Part shown: piece after piece, positions 1 through 13,200 of the stretch
How positions within the stretch are numbered: the first letter of the stretch is position 1
Layout: each line of letters opens with the position of its first letter
Source: Cherax quadricarinatus
Lineage: Eukaryota > Arthropoda > Malacostraca > Decapoda > Parastacidae
Length of the DNA: 64,000 bases
NCBI RefSeq assembly: GCF_038502225.1
Contig: NC_091353.1
Span: 1,816,616-1,880,615 of the forward strand
Direction: 5' to 3'
Program-made: the position numbers and the translations under genes
The notes under the pieces: model-generated
Told to the model about the DNA's origin: nothing
The model's database searches: none
What the model saw: the letters and a program-made list of their open reading frames with translations, nothing else

Positions 1-425
1 GAAAAATTAATCTTGGGTGTAATTTACAGGTCCTCAAACCATGATATAGATCACGGTAGACTTCTATGGGACGAAATTACTGAGGTATCATACAGAAAAG
101 CTGTTTTAATGGAAGATTTTTAAGTTTTACTAAAGTGACTGGAGCAATTTGACAGGAAATCTTGAGTCTAACAACTTTCTAGACACGCTACTGGAATTTT
201 TTTGTTTTTTTAATAGTTTGTGAGAGAACCAACTAGAAGAAATAAACTGCTTGGTTCATGCCAACAAGGAATTGCTGATTAATAATCTCGTGATTTATTG
301 TAATATTTGGGGAAAATAATCACAAATCATAGAATTATCTTAATAACTCCAGTCATGTCAAGGTCCCTGTTTTTTGTGCAGCCAATTTTGTGAAGTTGAG
401 GGATTGTTTGGGTTGAGTGGTTAGT
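1..425 (+). pseudogene. Decayed LINE (non-LTR retrotransposon) endonuclease domain
   Basis: Translation in shifting plus frames gives pieces that read in order like the second half of a LINE apurinic-type endonuclease (exonuclease/endonuclease/phosphatase fold). First is EKLILGVIYRSSN followed by AVLMEDF, the usual GVIYRSP...GDFN region with the Asp-Phe-Asn motif damaged. Then come FLDTLLE, VREPTRRNKLL and NKELLINNLVI, matching the usual 'EPTRGNNILDLVLTN' region. Last is VPVFCAANFVKLRDCLG, matching the linker before the reverse transcriptase. Several stops and at least three frame changes interrupt it, so it is dead. The 5' part lies outside the window and no reverse transcriptase follows. 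In active elements this domain nicks target DNA to prime reverse transcription. The family match is from memory of conserved motifs, not from an alignment. Confidence 0.6.
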
Positions 426-765
426 GTGACCTCCCAAGTGGGTCAGGTAGGTGGAGATTGTTGTCAATATCACATATTTCATAGCATAGCATAGTTTTCA
501 TAGCATAAGACACATGTGCAACAGTTGGGCACCTTTACTGTTGAACCACATTGACTGCAGGTCCAGGGACTGCTTACTTCTTACTCTTCGTTTTCCACCG
601 TTCTTCTCTATCTTGGACTGAAGAAACCACTGCGGAAAAGATTCCACAGTAAAGATTCCTAAACACTGTCTTATTCTTCAACCTGTCGGCTTTTCTAAAT
701 CGTTTACATCACTCCTTTAATCTATAAAATTTGACTTCTCTCTTGCTCGCCGATGTCATTTTCCC
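426..765. other. Spacer without recognisable gene
   Basis: AT-rich sequence between the LINE relic and the first minisatellite. It contains a small duplicated stretch (catagcatag near 482-505). I see no convincing coding frame or RNA gene. Confidence 0.5.
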
Positions 766-810
766 TGGTCACAGACCGGGCCGGGGGGGCGTTGACCCCC
801 GAAACCCTCT
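766..810. other. Fragment of a dispersed repeat leading into the minisatellite
   Basis: The GC-rich stretch around cagaccgggccgg and gcgttgacccccg is strikingly different in composition from the AT-rich flank. It resembles a dispersed decapod repeat I recall, in which this stretch is followed by CCAGGTATACTCCAGG-like short repeats. If so, the adjacent minisatellite grew out of the element's own internal repeat. The identification is from memory only. Confidence 0.35.
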
Positions 811-1226
811 CCAGGTATACACCATCTGCTTCGTACTCTCCAGATATACTCCAGGTATACACCATCTGCTTCTTACTCTCCAGGTATACTCCAGGTATAC
901 ACCATCTGCTTCTTACTCTCCAGGTATACTCCAGGTATACACCATCTGCTTCTTACTCTCCAGGTATACTCCAGGTATACACCATCTGCTTCTTACTCTC
1001 CAGGTATACTCCAGGTATACACCATCTGCTTCTTACTCTCCAGGTATACACCATCTGCTTCTTACTCTCCAGGTATACACCATCTGCTTCTTACTCTCCA
1101 GGTATACACCATCTGCTTCTTACTCTCCAGGTATACACCATCTGCTTCTTACTCTCCAGGTATACTCCAGGTATACACCATCTGCTTCTTACTCTCCAGG
1201 TATACTCCAGGTATACACCATCTGCC
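811..1226. repeat. Minisatellite, 40-bp unit with 29-bp variants
   Basis: The full unit is two ccaggtatac boxes (one followed by t, one by accatctgcttcttactct), 40 bp in all. A 29-bp variant lacks the first box. About 12 units are present, with the 40-bp form at both ends and a run of 29-bp forms around 1020-1160. The open frames across it arise only because the unit lacks stop codons. Confidence 0.95.
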
Positions 1227-1609
1227 TCTCTCACTGTAGCTATAACTAAATAATAATCTAATATTTCTGATATGTGATGGAAGAATTTAAGGATCTGTTG
1301 TAAAATATAAATTACTGTACATAGGGAGAACTTTAAATATAACTAAATGTAACTAAATGAGAAAAAGTATTTAGGTTACCCTGTAAATGTGTGGTTGATG
1401 AATATTTAATAAGGCAGTAAATTATTCAAGTTCATATGTGAATCTATGTATGAAGTCGTAAGTTTTGATATATTATTCAAGTTTTTAATTGATTCATTAA
1501 TATGACTTTTTTTCAATATAATGTAAAACCATTTGAAGTCAAAAAATTTTTAACGTATTTAGAATAAGAAAAAAATAATTTCGATAAGGAGTTTATGAAA
1601 TATGAAGGA
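1227..1609. other. AT-rich spacer without recognisable gene
   Basis: Low-complexity A/T-rich DNA with many stops in all frames. No gene or RNA recognised. Confidence 0.5.
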
Positions 1610-1735
1610 GATAAGATAAGATAAGATAAGATTTCGTTCGGATTTTTAACCCCGGAGGGTTAGCCACCCAGGATAACCCAAGAAAGTCAGTGCGTCATCG
1701 AGGACTGTCTAACTTATTTCCATTGGGGTCCTTAA
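1610..1735 (-). mobile_element. SINE-like dispersed repeat with (TTATC)n tail
   Basis: Read on the minus strand, a GC-richer body (including ggttatcctgggtggctaac) ends in a short pentamer run, (TTATC)n, at 1610-1632. A simple-sequence tail after a unique body is typical of SINE 3' ends. I recall the body, aaccccggagggttagcc on the plus strand, as a very common dispersed repeat in decapod crustaceans, but cannot verify this here. No A and B box pair was established, so SINE status is inference. Confidence 0.45.
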
Positions 1736-2185
1736 GAAGATCAATATTATATTCTCATGAATGAGCTCATTTGAGATGTGATGGTGCATCTATGACCTGA
1801 CTCAAGCACAGTGACCTGGACTCTCCCAGGGGAAGAGTCCTGGGAAGGTGGAACGACCTTGACACCCTGGGGTAACGGTGTGGCACGTTGGGGGGGACCC
1901 TGGAAAGGAATGCGCTTAGGATGTTCCTGTTTGATTCGCCGGTATAGTCCCGGCCCGGGTCTTTCTCAGGCTAAAATTGAACTTACAGGTAGAAAACATG
2001 GGCGGGCGGGGAGCGTTCTGAGCTATACTCACCTATATACAAATGATCTCCACTTCAAAGCACACTAACTTCTATATTCCTCCTAAACAACCCATTTAAC
2101 CCCAATAGACATCCCCCCCAAGCTTTGATATTAATCAACAAAGCCTCGTACCTCACTCTAGCCAACATCATCCCACCCTGGTACA

Positions 2186-2186
<1 letters not shown>
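1736..2186. other. Spacer without recognisable gene
   Basis: Mixed-composition DNA with a GC-rich patch at about 1810-2010. An 85-codon frame at 1811-2068 has no recognisable domain and I do not consider it a gene. Confidence 0.4.

Positions 2187-2266
<80 letters not shown>
2187..2266. repeat. (TTA)n microsatellite
   Basis: About 26 uninterrupted copies of the trinucleotide, read attatt...attatt. Confidence 0.98.
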
Positions 2267-3585
2267 GTGAGGAAATTACCTGTATGAGGTTTACAGGGTA
2301 TTACCTTAATTACTGCAGGCAAGTAATTTGGCTGAGATAAGTGGGACTTTAGTCACAGTAGGTCGCAGGACTGTTACTCCTTCGATGCCCACTGCATCAC
2401 CACTCACACAAAAATCTAGACCTGACATTAAATTAATAATTGCAATATTAAAATCAGCTACTCGGGTAAATTAAAATTGTGGACTGTAAAGAAATTTGTA
2501 TTAACACTCACCACTTAATTACTGTAGATGAATCACACCACAACACCAGCTAGAGATTTAAATGCAAGGACTAATGGTACACTTCCCTGTGCATAATGTT
2601 CCTATCCCTAATCTTCTGCCATCCACGCATAATTCTTGAGATTCCGCAAATTTCCTGTCCCAATTCTCCAGCATGGGACATTAAAACAGGTTCCTAATTA
2701 CAAATTCAACTCGAAACCCTCCAATTTGGCTCGGAAGACGCTGGATTATTAGCAGAATTTCCCACGACAACCAGTGTTCACAAATTACAAACTGGCGTCC
2801 CTTATCTGCGTCACTCCCCAGGCTATTCTGCAGCCCCCCCTTCACTCGAAATTTTTCGAAGGGTTCAAATAGCATCACATTATAATTCACAATTATTATA
2901 TTACTCATTTATATGCTCTACATTAATAAATTAAGCAAAAAAAATCCACACACGTTTATCCTCACTTCATTACTATAAATATCTCGGACTGAGGTGCGTA
3001 TAGTGGAGCATTTAGAAGAAGAAAATCAGAGCGGTAATACTGTACTCAAACACGAATTATCAGTAATGAGCATCAAATCCAATGAGTTGTAAATGATCAT
3101 ACTACCATCTAAGATTATTAACGTTGTTTTAAACGAAACGTATTGGGAAAGGATGTTGCCTTCCGTGAATTGTTTGCAGTTTATTGCCATTTCGTGAGTC
3201 GAAACTAGAACTTAAACAAGTTTTATGTGGCAGTGACCAAAACGTTAAGGAGCACTAGTTTGTTCCCTTACGGCGAAACTCAATAGTTAGACTTTCTTGC
3301 CCGTCCACTAGCATTTCTCACCTGTTGGGCCATCCTGGTCACTCCTTCATGGTCACGTGTCTCGCCCCGTTCATTAATTTATGACTTCGTATTCGTGAAT
3401 ATTTTTCTCATGCCATGCCCTGTTTTATCAACAACTGTAATCCATTACACAAAGCGTAGGCACAATCCACGAATAACCCGCATATGGTAAACTGAATCTT
3501 ACGACTTTCTGGTTTAGCTTAGACCATTTATCATGGTCTAGGACGTGACCAACACCCAAGACTAGACGTACTGTAGAAAACACTG
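2267..3585. other. Long spacer without recognisable gene
   Basis: About 1.3 kb of AT-rich, apparently single-copy DNA. The longest frame is 75 codons on the minus strand (2681-2908) and shows no domain or repeat. The spacer ends abruptly at the 51-bp array. Confidence 0.5.
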
Positions 3586-5958
3586 TTCAACACACTCCAT
3601 CACCCACCTGACACCAGTAACACTGAACTATGATTGTTCAACACACTCCATCACCCACCTGACACCAGTAACACATAACTATCATTGTTCAACACACTCC
3701 ATCACCCACCTGACACCAGTAACACTGAACTATCATTGTTCAACACACTCCATCACCCCCCTGACACCAGTAACACATAACTATCATTGTTCAACACACT
3801 CCATCACCCCCCTGACACCAGTAACACTGAACTATCATTGTTCAACACACTCCATCACCCACCTCACACCAGTAACACTGAACTATTATTGTTCAACACA
3901 CTCCATCACCCCCCTGACACCAGTAACACTGAACTATCATTGTTCAACACACTCCATCACCCCCCTGACACCAGTAACACTGAACTATCATTGTTCAACA
4001 CACTCCATCACCCCCCTGACACCAGTAACACATAACTATCATTGTTCAACACACTCCATCACCCACCTCACACCAGTAACACTGAACTATTATTGTTCAA
4101 CACACTCCATCACCCCCCTGACACCAGTAACACTGAACTATCATTGTTCAACACACTCCATCACCCCCCTGACACCAGTAACACATAACTATCATTGTTC
4201 AACACACTCCATCACCCACCTCACACCAGTAACACTGAACTATTATTGTTCAACACACTCCATCACCCCCCTGACACCAGTAACACTGAACTATCATTGT
4301 TCAACACACTCCATCACCCACCTGACACCAGTAACACTGAACTATCATTGTTCAACACACTCCATCACCCCCTTGACACCAGTAACACTGAACTATCATT
4401 GTTCAACACACTCCATCACCCCCCTGACACCAGTAACACATAACTATCATTGTTCAACACACTCCATCACCCCCCTGACACCAGTAACATTGAACAATCA
4501 TTGTTCAACACACTCCATCACCCCCCTGACACCAGTAACACATAACTATCATTGTTCAACACACTCCATCACCCACCTCACACCAGTAACATTGAACAAT
4601 CATTGTTCAACACACTCCATCACCCACCTGACACTAGTAACACTGAACTATTATTGTTCAACACACTCCATCACCCCCCTGACACCAGTAACACTGAACT
4701 ATCATTGTTCAACACACTCCATCACCCACCTGACACCAGTAACACTGAACTATCATTGTTCAACACACTCCATCACCCCCTTGACACCAGTAACACTGAA
4801 CTATCATTGTTCAACACACTCCATCACCCCCCTGACACCAGTAACACTGAACTATCATTGTTCAACACACTCCATCACCCACGTGACACCAGTAACACTG
4901 AACTATCATTGTTCAACACACTCCATCACCCACCTGACACCAGTAACACTGAACTATCATTGTTCAACACACTCCATCACCCCCCTGACACCAGTAACAC
5001 TGAACTATCATTGTTCAACACACTCCATCACCCACCTGACACCAGTAACACATAACTATCATTGTTCAACACACTCCATCACCCCCCTGACACCAGTAAC
5101 ACTGAACTATCATTGTTCAACACACTCCATCACCCACCTGACACCAGTAACACATAACTATCATTGTTCAACACACTCCATCACCCCCCTGACACCAGTA
5201 ACACTGAACTATCATTGTTCAACACACTCCATCACCCACCTCACACCAGTAACACTGAACTATTATTGTTCAACACACTCCATCACCCCCCTGACACTAG
5301 TAACACTGAACTATCATTGTTCAACACACTCCATCACCCCCCTGACACTAGTAACACTGAACTATCATTGTTCAACACACTCCATCACCCCCCTGACACC
5401 AGTAACACTGAACTATCATTGTTCAACACACTCCATCACCCACCTCACACCAGTAACACTGAACTATCATTGTTCAACACACTCCATCACCCACCTGACA
5501 CTAGTAACACTGAACTATCATTGTTCAACACACTCCATCACCCACCTGACACCAGTAACACTGAACAATCATTGTTCAACACACTCCATCACCCACCTGA
5601 CACTAGTAACACTGAACTATCATTGTTCAACACACTCCATCACCCACCTGACACTAGTAACACTGAACTATCATTGTTCAACACACTCCATCACCCACCT
5701 GACACTAGTAACACTGAACTATCATTGTTCAACACACTCCATCACCCACCTGACACTAGTAACACTGAACTATCATTGTTCAACACACTCCATCACCCAC
5801 CTGACACCAGTAACACTGAACTATCATTGTTCAACACACTCCATCACCCACCTCACACCAGTAACACTGAACTATCATTGTTCAACACACTCCATCACCC
5901 ACCTGACACCAGTAACACTGAGCTATCATTGTTCAACACACTCCATCACCCACCTCAC
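3586..5958. repeat. Minisatellite, 51-bp unit, about 46 copies
   Basis: Units begin ttcaacacactccatcaccc and end gaactatcattg. Length 51 bp is conserved across the array. Variant positions recur in mosaic order: ccc/cac before ctgacacc, ctgac/ctcac, ccagtaac/ctagtaac, cactgaac/cacataac and cattg/tattg. Because 51 is a multiple of 3, frames of up to 559 codons run through it; they are a by-product of the repeat. Confidence 0.98.
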
Positions 5959-7121
5959 CATAAACATCCATACGTTAATATTGCAATACACAAGTTCAAA
6001 TGAACAAAACAATGAAAACATCCATAACCTAAACCAATTGTTTCTTATCTAAGATCATTTTATTTTTCCTGTGAACACTTACAAAATATTTCGAGTATTA
6101 TTAAAAATAACTTATCAAAGCCTCTATCATATTTTTCATTTTGTTGTTTATCAACGTTGAAAGTTGATGTAGAAAGTTTAATTATACGATGTAACTTGTC
6201 AAGTAAAAAGGCTCCTTTCGCTATTTTTTATTACAAAATAATATTAATATATATATTTTGTGTTGGCAACATGTCCGGAAAGTGTCATCGTTGTAAAGGA
6301 CCAGGAACAACGTTCCAAAGTTTGTACCAGACTGATGAACAATGTGTTCGATACTCTAGTCTCTCCACAATGTACTCATAACAGTCTGAGACTCAGTCTC
6401 ACAGGCTTATGTCTCAGGTTTGTACTTAAAGCGTCTGATATTGTTATTGTATCTGTCTTGGACATACGACAGGTGTCGCAAGTTTTAAGAAGATTAGACT
6501 GTCACTTAAAAATAGTATCCTAAGGTCCCTTAGGCATGCACCAACAATAAAAATTTAACCATTAAAATTAAGAACATCATATCTTTGATAGTCTGGGCTG
6601 AGGCCAGCCTAGCTGACAGCTTGGTCAACCTGCCTGTTGCTGCTAGAAGCCTGCGGGCCCAACTTCTCTGGCACCTGACGTATATAACCAGGTAATTTCC
6701 TCCCATCAACTTTCATCTTAGTTCTGGCAGGTTTTCATATGTCTATTGGTAGAGGGACGAACAGTGGTGAACAATATATGTTGACTATGGTCTCTAATTA
6801 TGTCACATATGGCACACGTATTTTTCAGATGTTTTTCTATATAAATATTATCAGGTATGTATCTGTTCAGTGTTGCAGAGAATACATCACTGAATAATTC
6901 TGGCCCTGATATCTCAGATGCCTAAACTAAAAGTTGCCAGCCTAAGAAAATATTAAATATGCGACAACACAAGTAATATAAATACAAATTTAATAGGCTT
7001 GTTTTTTAAGGTTGTCATTACGTACCTTTTTGTTTTATTCTGATCTTTACTGTGTTTGTGTTGCTCGGTTTTACTGATCTATCTCACGACAGACCTTAAT
7101 ATGTAATTTATATCATCAGGA
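5959..7121. other. Spacer without recognisable gene
   Basis: About 1.15 kb of AT-rich DNA. The frames at 6157-6523 show no domain I recognise. A GC-richer patch at about 6590-6700 (agctgacagcttggtcaacc) vaguely resembles decapod dispersed repeats, but I cannot place it. Confidence 0.4.
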
Positions 7122-8243
7122 CAGTCTGTCACCTTATTGTTGTCTACAGTCTGTCACCTTATTGTTGTCTGCAGTCTGTCACCTTATTGCTGTCTACAGT
7201 CTGTCACCTTATTGTTGTCTACAGTCTGTCACCTTATTGTTGTCTACAGTCTGTCACCTTATTGTTGTCTACAGTCTGTCACCTTATTGTTGTCTACAGT
7301 CTGTCACCTTATTGTTGTCTACAGTCTGTCACCTTATTGTTGTCTGCAGTCTGTCACCTTATTGCTGTCTACAGTCTGTCACCTTATTTTTGTCTACAGT
7401 CTGTCACCTTATTGTTGTCTACAGTCTGTCACCTTATTGTTGTCTACAGTCTGTCACCTTATTGTTGTCTACAGTCTGTCACCTTATTGTTGTCTGCAGT
7501 CTGTCACCTTATTGCTGTCTACAGTCTGTCACCTTATTGTTGTCTACAGTCTGTCACCTTATTGTTGTCTACAGTCTGTCACCTTATTGTTGTCTACAGT
7601 CTGTCACCTTATTGTTGTCTACAGTCTGTCACCTTATTGTTGTCTACAGTCTGTCACCTTATTGTTGTCTGCAGTCTGTCACCTTATTGCTGTCTACAGT
7701 CTGTCACCTTATTTTTGTCTACAGTCTGTCACCTTATTGTTGTCTACAGTCTGTCACCTTTTTTTGTGTACAATTTGTCACCTTATTGTTGTCTACAGTC
7801 TGTCACCTTATTGTTGTCTACAGTCTGTCACCTTATTGTTGTCTACAGTCTGTCACCTTAATGTTGTCTACAGTTTGTCACCTTATTGTTGTCTACAGTC
7901 TGTCACCTTTTTTTGTGTACAATTTGTCACCTTATTGTTGTCTACAGTCTGTCACCTTATTGTTGTCTACAGTCTGTCACCTTATTGTTGTCTACAGTCT
8001 GTCACCTTAATGTTGTCTACAGTTTGTCACCTTATTGTTGTCTACAGTCTGTCACCTTAATGTTGTCTACAGTTTGTCACCTTATTGTTGTCTACAGTCT
8101 GTCACCTTATTGTTGTCTACAGTCTGTTACCTTAATGTTGTCTACAGTTTGTCACCTTACTGTTGTCTACAGTCTGTCACCTTTTTGTTGTCTACAGTCT
8201 GTCACCTTATTGTTGTCTAGATCCTGTCACCTTAATGTTGTCT
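7122..8243. repeat. Minisatellite, 25-bp unit, about 45 copies
   Basis: The unit is gtctgtcaccttattgttg followed by tctaca. Recurrent variants are tctgca for tctaca, ttgctg for ttgttg and ttaatg for ttattg. A diverged unit containing tttttgtgtacaattt appears twice (near 7760 and 7910), with about six normal units between them, which points to a duplicated block. All three plus frames are open because the unit has no stop. Confidence 0.97.
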
Positions 8244-8269
8244 AACCATCACATACGCACTCACACATT

Positions 8270-10178
8270 ACGATACCTTACCTTACTCTCACCTTACCTT
8301 ACTCTCACCTTACCTTACTCTCACCTTACCTTACTCTGACTTTACCTTACTCTCACCTTACCTTACTCTCACCTTACCTTACTCTCACCTTACCTTACTC
8401 TCACCTTACCTTACTCTGACTTTACCTTACTCTCACCTTACCTTACTCTCACCTTACCTTACTCTCACCTTACCTTACTCTCACCTTACCTTACTCTCAC
8501 ATTACCTTACTCTCACCTTACCTTACTCTCACCTTACCTTACTCTCACCTTACCTTACTCTCACCTTACCTTACTCTCACCTTACCTTACTCTGACTTTA
8601 CCTTACTCTCACATTACCTTACTCTCACATTACCTAACTCTCACATTACCTTACACTCACCTTACCTTACTCTCACCTTACCTTACTTTCACCTTACCTT
8701 ACTCTCACTTTACTTTACTCTCACCTTACCATACTCTCACCTTACCTTAATCTCACCTTACCTTACTCTCACCTTACCTTACTCTCACCTTACCTTACTC
8801 TCACTTTACCTTACTCTCACATTACCTTACTCTCACATTACCTTACTCTCACCTTACCTTACTCTTACCTTACCTTACTCTGGCTTTACCTTACTCTCAC
8901 ATTACCTAATCCTCACATTACCTTACTTTCACCTTACCTTACTCTCACCTTACCTTACTTTCACCTTACCTTACTCTCACCTTACTTTACTCTCACCTTA
9001 CCATACTCTCACCTTACCTTACTCTCACCTTACCTTACTCTCACTTTACCTTACTCTCACATTACCTTACTCTCACATTACCTTACTCTCACCTTACTTT
9101 ACTCTCACCTTGCCTTACTCTCACCTTACCTTACTCTCACCTTACCTTACTCTCACCTTACCTTACTCTCACATTACCTTATTCTCACCTTACCTTACTC
9201 TCACCTTACCTTACTCTCACATTACCTTACTCTCACATTACCTTACTCTCACCTTACCTTACTCTCACATTACCTTGCTCTCATCTTACCTTACCTTACC
9301 TTACTCTCACCTTACCTTACTCTCACCTTACCTTACTCTCACATTACCTTATTCTCACCTTACCTTACTCTCACCTTACCTTACTCTCACATTACCTTAC
9401 TCTCACCTTACCTTACTCTCACCTTACCTTACCTTACCTTACCTCACCTTACGTTAGGTTACCCCTTACCTTACCTTACTCTCACCTTACCTTAACTTAC
9501 CTTACTCTCACCTTACCTTACTCTCACCTTGCCTTAACTTACCTTACTCTCACCATACCTTAACTTACTCTCAACTTACCTTACCTTACTCTCACCTTAC
9601 CTTACCTTACTCTCACCGTACCTTAACTTACTCTCAACTTACCTTACCTTACTCTCACCTTACCTTACCTTACTCTCACCTTACTTTACCTTACTCTCAC
9701 CTTACCTTACCTTACCTTACTCTCACCTTACCTTATCTTACCTTATCTTACCTTATCTTCCTCTCACCCTACCTTACCTTATCTTACTCTCACTTTACCT
9801 TACGTTACTCTCACTTTACCTTACTCTCACCTCACCTTACCTTACTGTCACCTTACCATACTCTCACCCCAGCTTGCCTTACTTCACTTTCACCTTACCT
9901 TACTCTCGCCTTACCTTACTCTCACCTTACCTTACCTTGCTCTCACTTTACTTTACCTTACTCTCATCTTACTTTACCTTACCTTACTCTCACCTTACCT
10001 TACCTTACTTTCATTTTACCTTACCTTACTCTCACCTTACCTTACCTTACTCTCACCTTACTTTACCTTACTCTCACCTCACCTTACCTTACTGTCACCT
10101 TACCTTACTCCCACCTCAACTTACCTTGCCTTACCCTCACCTTACCTTATCTTACCTTACTCTCACCTTACCTTCAAA
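8270..10178. repeat. CCTTA/CTCTCA tandem array, mainly 16-bp unit
   Basis: The basic unit is cttaccttactctcac (16 bp), with variants carrying extra ccttac pentamers, increasingly from about 9420 onwards. It starts almost directly after the 25-bp array, with which it shares the string tcacctta. It is related to the 21-bp array at 28,685-30,988. Frames through it are not genes. Confidence 0.95.
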
Positions 10179-10211
10179 AAAGATATTAAAATAGGTTATT
10201 ATATTCATCAC

Positions 10212-13200
10212 GTCAGGGTCACAGTTTTGACCATGACCTGTGTACGCCAGGGTCACAGTTTTGACCATGACCTGTGTACGCCAGGGTCACAGTTTTGACC
10301 ATGACCTGTGTACGTCAGGGTCACAGTTTTGACCATGACCTGTGTACGCCAGGGTCACAGTTTTGACCATGACCTGTGTACGCCAGGGTCACAGTTTTGA
10401 CCATGACCTGTGTACGTCAGGGTCACAGTTTTGACCATGACCTGTGTACGCCAGGGTCACAGTTTTGACCATGACCTGTGTACGTCAGGGTCACAGTTTT
10501 GACCATGACCTGTGTACGTCAGGGTCACAGTTTTGACCATGACCTGTGTACGCCAGGGTCACAGTTTTGACCATGACCTGTGTACGTCAGGGTCACAGTT
10601 TTGACCATGACCTGTGTACGTCAGGGTCACAGTATTGACCATTACCTGTGTACGTCAGGGTCACAGTTTTGACCATGACCTGTGTACGTCAGGGTCACAG
10701 TTTTGACCATGACCTGTGTACGTCAGGGTCACAGTATTGACCATTACCTGTGTACGTCAGGGTCACAGTTTTGACCATGACCTGTGTACGTCAGGGTCAC
10801 AGTATTGACCATTACCTGTGTACGTCAGGGTCACAGTTTTGACCATGACCTGTGTACGTCAGGGTCACAGTATTGACCATTACCTGTGTACGTCAGGGTC
10901 ACAGTTTTGACCATGACCTGTGTACGTCAGGGTCACAGTTTTGACCATGACCAGTGTACGTCAGGGTCACAGTTTTGACCATGACCTGTGTACGTCAGGG
11001 TCACAGTTTTGACCATGACCTGTGTACGTCAGGGTCACAGTATTGACCATGACCTGTGTACGTCAGGGTCACAGTATTGACCATGACCTGTGCACGTCAG
11101 GGTCACAGTATTTACCATGACCAGTGTACGTCAGGGTCACAGTTTTGACCATGACCTGTGTACGTCAGGGTCACAGTATTGACCATGACCTGTGTACGTC
11201 AGGGTCACAGTATTGACCATGACCTGTGCACGTCAGAGTCACAGTATTTACCATGACCAGTGAACGTCAGGGTCACAGTTTTGACCATGACCTGTGTACG
11301 TCAGGGTCACAGTATTGACCATGACCTGTGTACGTCAGGGTCACAGTATTGACCATGACCTGTGTACGTCAATGTCACAGTACTGACCATGACCTGTGCA
11401 CGTCAGGGTCACAGTATTGACCATGACCTGTGTACGTCAGGATTACAGTTTTGACCATGACCTGTGTACGCCAAGGTCACAGTATTGACCATGGCATGTG
11501 TACGTCAGGGTCACAGTATTGACCATGACCTGTTTACGTCAGGGTCACAGTATGGACCATGACCTCTGTACGTCAGGGTCACAGTATGGACCATGACCTG
11601 TGTACGTCAGGGTCACAGTTTTAACCATGATCTGTCTACGTCAGGGTCATAGTATTGACCATGACCTGTGTACGCCAAGGTCACAGTATTGACCATGACC
11701 TGTGTACGTCAGGGTTACAGTATGGACCATGACCTATCTACGTCAGGGTCACAATATGGACCATGACCTGTGTACGTCAGGGTCACAGTATAGACCATAA
11801 GCTGTGTACGTCAGGGTCACAGTATGGACCCTGACCTCTGTACGTCAGGGTCACAGTATGGATCATGACCTGTGCACATCAGGGTCACAGTATAGACCAT
11901 GCCCTGTGTACATCAGGGTCACAGTATAGACCATAACCTCTGTACGTCAGGGTCACAGTATAGACCATAACCTCTGTACGTCAGGGTCACAGTATAGACC
12001 ATGACCTGTGTACGCCAGGGTCACAATAGGGACCATGACCTGTGTACGCGAGGGTCACAATATGGACCATGACCTGTATACTTTAAGGTCACAGTATGGA
12101 CCATGACCTGTGTACGTCAGGGTCACAGTATAGACCATGACCTGTGTACGTGAGGGTCACAGTGTAAACCATGGCCTATGTACGTCAGGGGTCACAGTAT
12201 GGACCATGATCTGTGTACGTCATTGTCACAGTATTGTGCATGACCTGTGTACATCAGGGTCACAGTATGGACCATGACCTGTGTACATCAGGGTCACAGT
12301 ATAGACCATGACCTGTGTACGTCAGGGTCACAGTATAGACCTTGACCTGTGTACATCAGGGTCACAGTATGGACCATGACCTGTGTACATCAGGGTCACA
12401 GTATAGACCATGACCTGTGTACATCAGGGTCACAGTATAGACCATGACCTGTTTACATCAGGTTCACGGTATAGACCATGACCTGTGTACATCAAGGTCA
12501 CAGTATAGACCATGACCTGTGTACATCAGGGTCACAGTATAGACCATGACCTGTGTACATCAGGGTCACAGTATAGACCATGACCTGTGTACATCAGGTT
12601 CACAGTATAGACCATGACCTGTGTACATCAAGGTCACAGTATAGACCAGGACCTGTGTACATCAGGGTCACAGTATAGACCATGACCTGTGTACATCAGG
12701 GTCACAGTATAGACCATGATCTGTGTACATCAGGGTCACAGTATAGACCATGACCTGTGTACATCAGAGTCACAGTATAGACCATGACCTCTGTACATCA
12801 GGGTCACAGTATAGACCATGACCTGTGTACATCAGAGTCACAGTATAGACCATGACCTGTGTACATCAGGGTCACAGTATAGACCATGACCTGTGTACAT
12901 CAGGGCCACAGTATAGACCATAACCTGTGTACATCAGGGTCACAGTATGGACCATGACCTGTGTACATCAGGGTCACAGTATAGACCATGACCTGTGTAC
13001 ATCAGAGTCACAGTATAGACCATGACCTGTGTACATCAGGGTCACAGTATAGACCATGATCTGTGTACATCAGGGTCACAGTATAGACCATGACCTGTGT
13101 ACATAAGAGTCACAGTATAGACCATGACCTGTGTACATCAGGGTCACAGTATAGACCTTGACCTGTGTACATCAGGGTCACAGTATAGACCATGACCTGT

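Noticed and set aside
2681..2908. 75-codon minus-strand frame
   Set aside because: No motif, no conserved context, isolated in a spacer.
3787..6052. Long open frames through the 51-bp array, including one of 559 codons
   Set aside because: The unit is 17 stop-free codons, two frames are open at once, and no unique sequence or gene structure is attached.
6157..6523. Two small overlapping frames in the spacer after the 51-bp array
   Set aside because: No domain, overlapping in different frames, in AT-rich sequence; no support beyond chance.
7137..8245. Four overlapping frames of 119-307 codons resembling a Leu/Cys-rich membrane protein
   Set aside because: All plus frames of the 25-bp unit are open; the translation is the repeat itself in rotating frames.
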